Positions 5,716 to 11,698 of a DNA stretch of 11,698 bases are shown here, in pieces (within the stretch, counting starts at the first letter, position 1; each line of letters begins with the position of its first letter). The stretch is from Actinomycetota bacterium. Its GTDB lineage: Bacteria; Actinomycetota; Acidimicrobiia; Acidimicrobiales; Ilumatobacteraceae. The translations under genes were made by a program, and so were the position numbers. The notes beneath the pieces are model-generated. The model was not told the DNA's origin, searched no databases, and saw nothing but the letters and a program-made list of their open reading frames with translations. The stretch spans positions 1-11,698 of the forward strand of contig WLTJ01000025.1 of the NCBI GenBank assembly GCA_009705435.1. The letters are read 5' to 3'.

Positions 5716-5722
5716 TTGAGTT

Positions 5723-6256
5723 GTGCTTGTGTGGATGGACTTGGAAATGACGGGACTGATCCCTGAAAAGGATGTCATCGTCGAAATTGCCACGATCATC
5801 ACTGATGATCAACTCAATGTCATCGCCGAAGGCCCAGACATTGTCATCCACCATTCTGATGAAGTTCTCGCCATCATGGACAAGTTCGTCGTTGACATGC
5901 ATACCAAATCAGGACTACTGACGCTGATCCGCGAATCTACAGTCACTCTTGAGCAGGCAGGTCAACAGACCTTGGAGTTCATTAAGACTCATGTCCCCGA
6001 GGCGCGCACTATTCCTCTGTGCGGAAACTCCATCGGAACTGATCGAAGATTTCTCGCACGATATTTGCCGGAAATTGAAAATCATTTGCACTATCGCTCA
6101 GTTGACGTCAGCACCATTAAAGAATTAGTGAAACGTTGGTACGCAGGAAGCGACAATGTCCGCGAATTCAAAGTTGGTAAACACCGTGCCCTTGATGACG
6201 TTCATGAAAGCATCGCGGAATTACGCTTCTACCGCGAGAAAGTTTTTATTCCATGA
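5723..6256 (+). CDS. orn: Oligoribonuclease
   Basis: Orn is a 3'-to-5' exoribonuclease that finishes mRNA decay by degrading 2-5 nt RNAs (and pGpG where cyclic di-GMP is used). The 177-residue protein has the DEDDh set: Asp6 and Glu8 in VWMDLEMTG, Asp107 in GNSIGTDRRF, and His154 and Asp159 in GKHRALDDVHES. Length and layout match the family (E. coli 181 residues). The start is GTG at 5723, which places LVWMDLEMTG at the usual distance from the N-terminus. No Shine-Dalgarno site is visible, and a -10-like hexamer sits 7 nt upstream. Its TGA overlaps the ATG of the next gene (ATGA, 6253-6256), so the metallo-hydrolase is translationally coupled to it. Confidence 0.97.
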   Translation: MLVWMDLEMTGLIPEKDVIVEIATIITDDQLNVIAEGPDIVIHHSDEVLAIMDKFVVDMHTKSGLLTLIRESTVTLEQAGQQTLEFIKTHVPEARTIPLCGNSIGTDRRFLARYLPEIENHLHYRSVDVSTIKELVKRWYAGSDNVREFKVGKHRALDDVHESIAELRFYREKVFIP

Positions 6257-7314
6257 CCGAAGTAGTCCCCCGACCACTTAAACAAGAGCAACTGCCAGCG
6301 AGTGACGAGATCCTAGAGATCGCTCCTGGTGTTTTGCGTGCCCAATTACCGATCTCAATTCCAGGTCTCGGTCACGTCAATATGTACATTCTTGAAGATG
6401 AACGCGGCGTGACATTGGTTGACCCTGGTCTGCCAGAAAAAAGTAGTTACGAAATCGTCAAGAAACGACTCGATCAAGTCGGTGTTCCTCTCAAGCGAGT
6501 GCATTCGGTGATTGTCACCCATAGCCACCCCGACCACTTCGGCGGAGCTCATTGGCTGCAGGCCGATACGGGTTGCGACATCATCACTCATGAAAAGTTT
6601 CGTGTGTTTTGGGATCCCACAGAACCACCTGATGCCGACATTGACGATGTAGAAATGCGTTCCAAGCCACGCATGCCATGGGATGCTCCTCCCTGGGGTG
6701 GACCGGGTATGGAGATCCCTTGGAAACGACGCGCCCGGATCGCAGTCACTCGCAAAATACCGCGTCTCTTGCGGTTGCCAACGCCGACAGTACGACTCGC
6801 TGATGCACAACACTTTCGTTTTGCCCGTCGTGATTGGGTGGCGGTACACACTCCCGGCCACACTGCCGATCACTTATGCCTTTTTGACCCAGAACATGGT
6901 CTGATGCTCTGCGGCGATCATGTCTTGCCAACAATCACGCCCCATATCAGCGGACTCATTCGTGCCAAAGACCCACTCAACTTATTCTTTGAATCCCTCG
7001 ACAAAGTGGCAGCCTTTGGACCGCAAGTGAAATTAGCTTTACCTGCCCATGGCAATGTCTTTAGTGACCTTGCTGGCCGTGCCAATGAAATTAAAGAACA
7101 TCATGTGGGCCGTCTTCAACGGCTGCGCGATGCCTGTATTGAACTCGGTCGCCCGGCAACAGTGATGGATATGTCCACCTATCTTTTCTCGCCTCGCTCT
7201 CAGGGTGGCATGGCCGACAGTGAGACCTTTGCCCACTTGGAACATTTACGTTTAACAGGTGAAATGGAACGCACTGAATCCAATGGTCGTTACCAATACA
7301 TCCTCAAGGATTAA
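6253..7314 (+). CDS. Metallo-beta-lactamase-fold hydrolase
   Basis: The 353-residue cytosolic protein has the full metal-binding set of the metallo-beta-lactamase fold: THSHPDH (89-95; His90, His92, Asp94, His95), His203 in HTPGHTADH, Asp222 in CGDHVL and His266 in PAHG. A longer insert of about 80 residues (115-195), rich in Pro and Trp at 138-157 and with Arg/Lys-rich segments, separates the THSHPDH strand from the His203 strand. The C-terminal 75 residues (HHVGRLQRLRDA... to the end) look like the helical or winged-helix tail found in LACTB2-like members. Substrate is unknown; thioesters, glyoxalase-type esters and RNA are all possible for the fold. The ATGA overlap with orn makes joint expression very likely. 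The sulfatase gene begins only 13 or 19 bp after its stop. Confidence 0.9.
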   Translation: MTEVVPRPLKQEQLPASDEILEIAPGVLRAQLPISIPGLGHVNMYILEDERGVTLVDPGLPEKSSYEIVKKRLDQVGVPLKRVHSVIVTHSHPDHFGGAHWLQADTGCDIITHEKFRVFWDPTEPPDADIDDVEMRSKPRMPWDAPPWGGPGMEIPWKRRARIAVTRKIPRLLRLPTPTVRLADAQHFRFARRDWVAVHTPGHTADHLCLFDPEHGLMLCGDHVLPTITPHISGLIRAKDPLNLFFESLDKVAAFGPQVKLALPAHGNVFSDLAGRANEIKEHHVGRLQRLRDACIELGRPATVMDMSTYLFSPRSQGGMADSETFAHLEHLRLTGEMERTESNGRYQYILKD

Positions 7315-7321
7315 TCGGTTT

Positions 7322-7327
7322 TAGTCT
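7322..7327 (+). promoter_or_regulatory. Candidate -10 element before the sulfatase-like gene
   Basis: TAGTCT directly precedes the GTG at 7328 and is six bases before a second in-frame GTG at 7334. The latter would match the leaderless geometry seen at dut and msrA. The gene may equally be read through from the metallo-hydrolase. Confidence 0.25.
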
Positions 7328-8827
7328 GTGGATGTGAGCGCCCCAGCAAATGTCCTATTGATCACTTTGGATCAATTCCGTGGTGACGCTTTATCGTGCG
7401 CCAGTCACCCTTTGGTCAAGACTCCACATCTCGATGCATTGGCAAGTGCAGGTGTGCGTTTCGCACGCCACTACACCCAATCCACACCATGTGCGCCAGG
7501 GCGCGCTGGTTTGTACACGGGGATGTACCAGATGAATCATCGCGTCGTGGCTAACGGCACTCCACTTGACAATCGCTTTGACAATGTGGCACGCCTGGCA
7601 CAACGATCTGGACGACAAGGCGCACTTTTCGGTTACACCGATCAATCTGTTGATCCGCGCATCACCCTCACTGCCGATGATCCACGGCTGCAAACATATG
7701 AAGGGCTACTGCCGGGCTTCACCTGGGAACTTGATCTGACTGGACCACATCGCCCATGGGTGGATTTCCTGAAGGCCAATGGCTACGACGTATCCGCGGG
7801 TCATATGCATCTACTCGCTACAGAACACGAGCGTCCTGTTGAGCACAGTGTCTCGAGGTTCATGACCGACCATCTCATTGACTGGTTAGAGAACCAAACC
7901 ACAACTACTCAGGCACCGTGGTTTGCACATGCCAGTTATCTGCGCCCGCATCCACCATATTCTGCGCCGCGTGATTTCACTTCCATGTATGACCCCGCCG
8001 AGGTCGGCATGCCCATCGCTCCAAGCTCTGAACGTCACCCATTCCATGACGTTTTATTGGGTGTTCGCGCTGTCACCGCTCCCAGCGATGAAGCTGAACT
8101 GCGATATATGCGCTCACAATATTTCGCCATGATCTCAGCCGTTGATGCTGAAATGGGACGCCTCTGGGATGCCTTGAAACGACTAGGCGCGTGGGAAAAC
8201 ACAGTCATCATTGTCACTGCTGATCACGGAGAACAACTTGGTGATCATGGACTCAAGGACAAAGTTGGGTGGTTCGAACAAAGCCATCACATTCCACTTC
8301 TTTGGCGGGATCCCACACAGACCGCGACGCACGGAACTGTGGTGCAACACTTCACTGAAAGTGTTGATGTGCTGCCAACTTTGGCCGATGTCTGGAGTCA
8401 ACCCATGCCGTTGCAATGCGACGGACATTCATTGACACCGTTTTTACAAGGTGCGACGCCACACATTTGGCGAGAGGCAGCTTCATGGGAATTTGACTGG
8501 CGATCGGCTTTGATTCCGCATGTCAATAATCAATGGCCATGGGATGATCGTCTAACGACGAGCCATCTTGCGGTGCACCGCACGCAGGACACTGCGTATG
8601 TGCAGTTTGGTGATGGTTCATATCTGTGCTTTGACATCGCCATTGATCCGACGTGGCGCACCCCTGTGACCGACCCGAAACGGATATTGGACATGGCGCA
8701 GCGAATGTTGGTCTGGCGCAGTTGCCATACAAATCGGACACATAGCGGTCTGCTTATTGACAACGGTGGGGTTGGACAATGGCCTTCAGGAGTAAGTTGG
8801 AAAGATACACAAGGAGACATGACATGA
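7328..8827 (+). CDS. Cytoplasmic sulfatase / phosphonate monoester hydrolase-like enzyme
   Basis: This is a 499-residue member of the alkaline phosphatase superfamily. NVLLITLDQFRGD (8-20) gives the metal-binding Asp15. TPCAPGRAGLYTG (53-65) holds Cys55 in a CxPxR sequence, the site oxidised to formylglycine by the aerobic formylglycine-generating enzyme. TADHGEQLGDHG (297-308) supplies Asp299 and His300 for the metal. The segment after the cysteine, GMYQMNHRVV...TPLDNR, resembles rhizobial phosphonate monoester hydrolase more than classical arylsulfatases, so sulfate monoesters, phosphate diesters or phosphonate monoesters are all possible substrates. There is no signal peptide, unlike most sulfatases, so it acts in the cytosol. 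No maturation enzyme is encoded in the window. The start could also be GTG at 7334. Its TGA overlaps the next ATG. Confidence 0.9.
   Translation: MDVSAPANVLLITLDQFRGDALSCASHPLVKTPHLDALASAGVRFARHYTQSTPCAPGRAGLYTGMYQMNHRVVANGTPLDNRFDNVARLAQRSGRQGALFGYTDQSVDPRITLTADDPRLQTYEGLLPGFTWELDLTGPHRPWVDFLKANGYDVSAGHMHLLATEHERPVEHSVSRFMTDHLIDWLENQTTTTQAPWFAHASYLRPHPPYSAPRDFTSMYDPAEVGMPIAPSSERHPFHDVLLGVRAVTAPSDEAELRYMRSQYFAMISAVDAEMGRLWDALKRLGAWENTVIIVTADHGEQLGDHGLKDKVGWFEQSHHIPLLWRDPTQTATHGTVVQHFTESVDVLPTLADVWSQPMPLQCDGHSLTPFLQGATPHIWREAASWEFDWRSALIPHVNNQWPWDDRLTTSHLAVHRTQDTAYVQFGDGSYLCFDIAIDPTWRTPVTDPKRILDMAQRMLVWRSCHTNRTHSGLLIDNGGVGQWPSGVSWKDTQGDMT
8811..8816 (+). promoter_or_regulatory. Strong Shine-Dalgarno site of the TIGR03085 gene
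   Basis: AAGGAG lies seven bases before the ATG at 8824. It rules out the longer in-frame start at 8779 and is the best ribosome site in the window. Confidence 0.85.
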
Positions 8828-9453
8828 ATGCAGCGCAACTAGAACGCCAAGCCCTCTGCGACCTCTTCACAGAAGTCGGACCAGACGCGCCAACCCTATG
8901 TGCAGGTTGGACAACAAAAGATTTAGCCGCGCACCTCGTCGTTCGCGATCGTCGTCCCGACGCGGCAGCAGGACTAGTCATCAAAAAGTTGGCAGGTTAC
9001 GGCGATCGCGTTCGCCTGTCAGCCAAAGAACGTCCATGGGAAAAACTCATCACATCAGTTCGCCAAGGTCCTGGTCGTTTGTCGCCGATACGTCTTTCAG
9101 CTCTTGATCGACTGACGAACACTATTGAATATTTTGTGCACCTCGAAGATGTTCGGCGAGCCGTTGCTGGTTGGACTCCCCGAGAACTTCCTGCCGCTGT
9201 CAAAGAGCAACTGAATCAGTCCATTTCTAAAGGTGCAGGTCTGTTTGCTCGTAAAGCCCCATGCGGTCTCATTCTCAAAACCTCTGATGGACAAACGGTT
9301 GTGGCCAAAAAGGGCGAGCCGGCGGTAACTATCAGTGGCGATGTGGGCGAAGTGATTTTGTTTCTCTATGGTCGTCAAGCGCAGGCCAAGGTTTCCTTGT
9401 CAGGCCCCGATGACTTAGTCGAGATGGTCCGCAACACCGCGTTTGGTATCTAG
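8824..9453 (+). CDS. TIGR03085-family metal-binding protein (DinB/MDMPI fold)
   Basis: The 209-residue protein begins MNAAQLERQALCDLF, followed by GPDAPTLCAGWTTKDLAAHLVVRDRRPDA (residues about 19-47). This is the signature of the actinobacterial TIGR03085 family in the DinB/mycothiol-dependent maleylpyruvate isomerase superfamily. The histidine of DLAAHL is the usual first metal ligand, and YFVHLEDVRRA (about 102-112) carries the second expected histidine. Members form a helical bundle that binds a divalent metal; their substrates are unknown, though some relatives use mycothiol. The C-terminal half (SGDVGEVILFLYGRQ...VSLSGP) fits the family's C-terminal domain. It is coupled to the sulfatase-like gene by an ATGA overlap (8824-8827) and a strong AAGGAG site, so the two are made together. 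The family gives the best hint of an actinobacterial host. Confidence 0.88.
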   Translation: MNAAQLERQALCDLFTEVGPDAPTLCAGWTTKDLAAHLVVRDRRPDAAAGLVIKKLAGYGDRVRLSAKERPWEKLITSVRQGPGRLSPIRLSALDRLTNTIEYFVHLEDVRRAVAGWTPRELPAAVKEQLNQSISKGAGLFARKAPCGLILKTSDGQTVVAKKGEPAVTISGDVGEVILFLYGRQAQAKVSLSGPDDLVEMVRNTAFGI

Positions 9454-9459
9454 ATAGAA

Positions 9460-9490
9460 GGTCAATCGTCAAAAGATGGCAAGATTGACC
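9460..9490. promoter_or_regulatory. Inverted repeat before the GH3 gene, possible operator or hairpin
   Basis: GGTCAATC (9460-9467) and GATTGACC (9483-9490) are perfect 8-bp inverted copies separated by 15 bp. They fill the 39-bp gap between the TIGR03085 stop and the GTG of the beta-glucosidase, ending 2 bp before that codon. The spacing (23 bp between half-site starts, about two helical turns) suits a dimeric repressor, but an RNA hairpin masking the start is equally possible. Repeats of this size do occur by chance in a window this long. Confidence 0.35.
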
Positions 9491-9492
9491 CC

Positions 9493-11698
9493 GTGACGCG
9501 TGATATCGAGGCCCTCTTAACCCTGATGACGATTGAGGAAAAAGCCTCACTCACCACAGGAAGCACGATGTGGACGACCAAGTCCGTGGAGAGCCACAAC
9601 ATTCCCTCAGTGATTGTCACTGATGGTCCAGCCGGTGCACGTGGGGCCACTATCCCGGGCGTCGGCAAACAAGTTGCCACTCTCTGCATCCCGTGTGGTT
9701 CGGCGCTCGGAGCAACTTTTGATGCACCTTTAGTTGAGGAGTTGGGTATCGCTCTTGGGCATCAGGCGCGTTCCAAGGGGGCTCGCGTGTTACTCGCCCC
9801 AACCGTCAACCTGCATCGCTCACCACTATTTGGTCGCAGTTTTGAATGCTATTCAGAGGACCCCTTATTGTCAGGAAAACTGGCAGCATCTTTCATTCGT
9901 GGTGTTCAGTCGCAAAATGTTGCGACAACCGTCAAACACTTTGTCGGCAACGACGCCGAATTTGAACGCCACACAATCAACAGTGTCATTGATCAACGCA
10001 CATTGCGCGAACTGTATTTGCTACCTTTCGAACTCGCCGTGCGTGAAGGTGGAACGCTCGGCATCATGACGTCTTACAACCGTATGAACGGCATCTATTG
10101 CGCCGAGAATCACGAACTCTTGCAACGCATCTTGCGTGATGAGTGGGGCTTTGAAGGATTCGTCGTCACGGATTGGTTCGCTGTCACATCTACCAAGGGT
10201 GCAGCACGCGCGGGTCTTGATCTCGAGATGCCAGCACCGCCGCGTGCCTATGGAAAAGTCTTAGCCGAAGCGGTGCGCGAAGGTCAGGTTGACGAAGAGG
10301 AACTCAATCGCGCGGTACGAACATTGCTGACAACGTTTGATCGCCTTGGGGCACTTGATGATGCCCCGATGGAGGCTCAAGCCATCGACCTGCCCGAGCA
10401 TCGTGCCTTAGCGCGCCGCGCCGCTATTGGATCGATGGTTCTCTTGCGAAACGAACCCGTGAATGGCACGACACTCCTACCGCTCACTGCTTCGGCGATC
10501 AAGTCAATTGCCGTCATCGGACCCAATGCCGAACAAGCGCGCATCATGGGTGGCGGATCAGCCGAGGTTCAGCCCCACCACCGCACTTCAATTATTGAAG
10601 TGCTACAGAAGCGCCTCGGTGATCGGGTCAGAATTTTCCACGAGGCCGGTGGCCACATTGATAAGAGCACTCCGATCATTAAGACTCGAAATGTACACAC
10701 ACCGAGTGGTGAGCCAGGCTTTGACATCGCAATTCGTGATGGCGCGAGTGAAAGTGGGGCCATACTCGCACGAATTACTCGTCCCGATGGTCGCATCATC
10801 CTCGTCCCACATAACGATCCTGGTGTTCCGTCATCTGGCTATAACTTCACAGCGACGGGCGTGATCACTGTTGAGTCAACTGGTCAGTACATTGTCTCAC
10901 TCGTTGAATTCAGTCCGTGCAAACTTTTTGTGGATGGAGAGTGCGCAATTGACGGCGCCACTACAACACCGAAACGTGGAACTGCCTTTATGGGCAACGG
11001 CAGTGAAGAACTCACCGCTGTGATCGACCTTGTGGCGGGTCAGTCTCATGAATTCGTCCTTGAGTGTGACGCAACAAAGAAGCAATGGTTTCAAGGTGGC
11101 CAGATCGGATTGCAATACATCGATACCGAAGATCCAGTTGAGCGAGCAGCATCTTTGGCTGCCGAATGCGATGTCGCAGTCGTTGTTGTTGGCACCACAG
11201 ATGACTGGGAAAGTGAGGGTCACGACCGCGCCACGCTTGACCTTCCTGGTCGGCAGGTTGAGTTAATCCGCGCAGTTGCTCAGGCGAACAAAAAAACTGT
11301 TGTACTCGTCAACTCTGGTGCACCTGTTGACATGTCGTGGGTTGATGAAGTTCCTTCCGTGGTACAGGTGTGGTTTGGCGGTCAAGAGATGTCTGATGCC
11401 GTCGTGGATGTTTTAATGGGTGATGCTGATCCTGGTGGTCGATTACCGACAACGATTCCCGAATGCATTGAGCACACACCTGCCTATGGAAACTTTCCTG
11501 GCGAACATGGTCAAGTCCGATACGGCGAAGGACTTTTTATCGGTTACCGATGGTATGAATCTCGTCGTCTCCCCGTTCGCTTTCCTTTTGGATACGGCTT
11601 GTCCTACACAACTTTTGAGATTGACGAACCAGACTGCGATACCACTGAAATCCAAGTTGGAGAGAATGTCAAGATTCGTGTGCCAGTGACCAACACCG
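9493..11698 (+). CDS. Glycoside hydrolase family 3 beta-glucosidase with PA14 insert (3' end outside window)
   Basis: The frame is open from 9493 to the window edge (735 residues seen). GH3 beta-glucosidases release glucose from beta-glucosides. The N-terminal TIM-barrel-like domain includes VTDGPAGAR (42-50), LLAPTVNLHRSPLFGRSFE (100-118), KHFVGND (148-154) and FVVTDW with nucleophile Asp227. The second domain (about 310-390) resumes near 550 and holds ESEGHDR (573-579), the acid/base region. Between them lies a roughly 150-residue beta-rich PA14 insert (about 393-545; DGRIILVPHNDPG, TGQYIVSLVEFSPCKLFVDG), as in yeast KmBglI. After GYGLSYTTFE (698-707) the FnIII-like domain begins and is cut. 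No signal peptide is seen, so it is probably intracellular, acting on imported oligosaccharides or glycosides. GTG at 9493 is the only plausible start; it lacks a good ribosome site. Confidence 0.93.
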   Translation, partial: MTRDIEALLTLMTIEEKASLTTGSTMWTTKSVESHNIPSVIVTDGPAGARGATIPGVGKQVATLCIPCGSALGATFDAPLVEELGIALGHQARSKGARVLLAPTVNLHRSPLFGRSFECYSEDPLLSGKLAASFIRGVQSQNVATTVKHFVGNDAEFERHTINSVIDQRTLRELYLLPFELAVREGGTLGIMTSYNRMNGIYCAENHELLQRILRDEWGFEGFVVTDWFAVTSTKGAARAGLDLEMPAPPRAYGKVLAEAVREGQVDEEELNRAVRTLLTTFDRLGALDDAPMEAQAIDLPEHRALARRAAIGSMVLLRNEPVNGTTLLPLTASAIKSIAVIGPNAEQARIMGGGSAEVQPHHRTSIIEVLQKRLGDRVRIFHEAGGHIDKSTPIIKTRNVHTPSGEPGFDIAIRDGASESGAILARITRPDGRIILVPHNDPGVPSSGYNFTATGVITVESTGQYIVSLVEFSPCKLFVDGECAIDGATTTPKRGTAFMGNGSEELTAVIDLVAGQSHEFVLECDATKKQWFQGGQIGLQYIDTEDPVERAASLAAECDVAVVVVGTTDDWESEGHDRATLDLPGRQVELIRAVAQANKKTVVLVNSGAPVDMSWVDEVPSVVQVWFGGQEMSDAVVDVLMGDADPGGRLPTTIPECIEHTPAYGNFPGEHGQVRYGEGLFIGYRWYESRRLPVRFPFGYGLSYTTFEIDEPDCDTTEIQVGENVKIRVPVTNT

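Noticed and set aside
5642..5902. N-terminal extension of dut by 87 codons in an open frame
   Set aside because: It is antisense to orn, is rich in Asp, Asn and His with no dUTPase homology, and the normal dUTPase length fits the ATG at 5641.
8779..8823. Earlier in-frame ATG for the TIGR03085 gene
   Set aside because: The AAGGAG site 7 nt before 8824 and family homology beginning there decide the start.
9447..9456. TATCTAGATA perfect palindrome across the TIGR03085 stop codon
   Set aside because: About eleven 10-bp palindromes are expected by chance in a window this long, and it has no partner site.
9734..11689. Several open frames of 60-130 codons inside the GH3 gene on both strands
   Set aside because: They are shadows of a continuous, clearly homologous GH3 frame and show no protein family features.
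1..11698. Defence, phage, toxin-antitoxin, CRISPR or secondary-metabolite system
   Set aside because: Every gene belongs to a familiar metabolic or housekeeping family; no repeats, transposase, integrase or att-like sites were found.

Overview
The window is an ordinary-looking, very compact stretch of bacterial chromosome of about balanced base composition. Fourteen protein genes fill almost all of it: twelve complete, and one cut at each window edge. The TIGR03085-type metal-binding protein, the many GTG starts, and the style of the MsrA, metallo-hydrolase and CoA-transferase proteins point to an actinobacterium. A streamlined aquatic lineage (Acidimicrobiia-like) is my best guess, not a proof. 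I see no tRNA, rRNA, CRISPR array, insertion sequence or phage gene. The largest gap between genes is about 130 bp.

Layout from left to right: (1) the C-terminal part of a CaiB/BaiF CoA-transferase overlaps a nucleoside 2-deoxyribosyltransferase-family gene (+). (2) msrA (-) and a GNAT acetyltransferase (+) diverge from a 41-bp spacer. (3) A carbon-nitrogen hydrolase of the omega-amidase/YafV type (-) follows. (4) cdd and deoC (-) form a translationally coupled pair, and plsC (+) diverges from cdd across another 41-bp spacer. (5) dut (-) diverges from orn (+). (6) A probable + strand operon runs orn, a metallo-beta-lactamase-fold hydrolase, a cytoplasmic sulfatase/phosphonate monoester hydrolase-like enzyme and a TIGR03085 protein. 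(7) A GH3 beta-glucosidase with an inserted PA14 domain runs off the right edge.

Biochemically the left half is rich in deoxynucleotide metabolism. Cytidine deaminase, deoxyribose-phosphate aldolase, dUTPase and a deoxyribosyltransferase/deoxynucleotide hydrolase-family protein all lie within 5 kb. The right half combines small-RNA turnover (Orn), hydrolases of unknown substrate and intracellular beta-glucoside breakdown.

The most interesting signal is regulatory. Genes that begin transcription units (msrA, the GNAT gene, cdd, dut, orn, perhaps the sulfatase) mostly lack a Shine-Dalgarno sequence. Instead they have a TAnnnT hexamer 6 nt (7 nt for orn) before the start codon, the geometry of leaderless transcription. 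Two internal genes, the NDT-family gene and the TIGR03085 gene, instead carry clear GGAG or AAGGAG ribosome binding sites. Two divergent spacers share the same 41-bp layout. I found no convincing undescribed multi-gene system.
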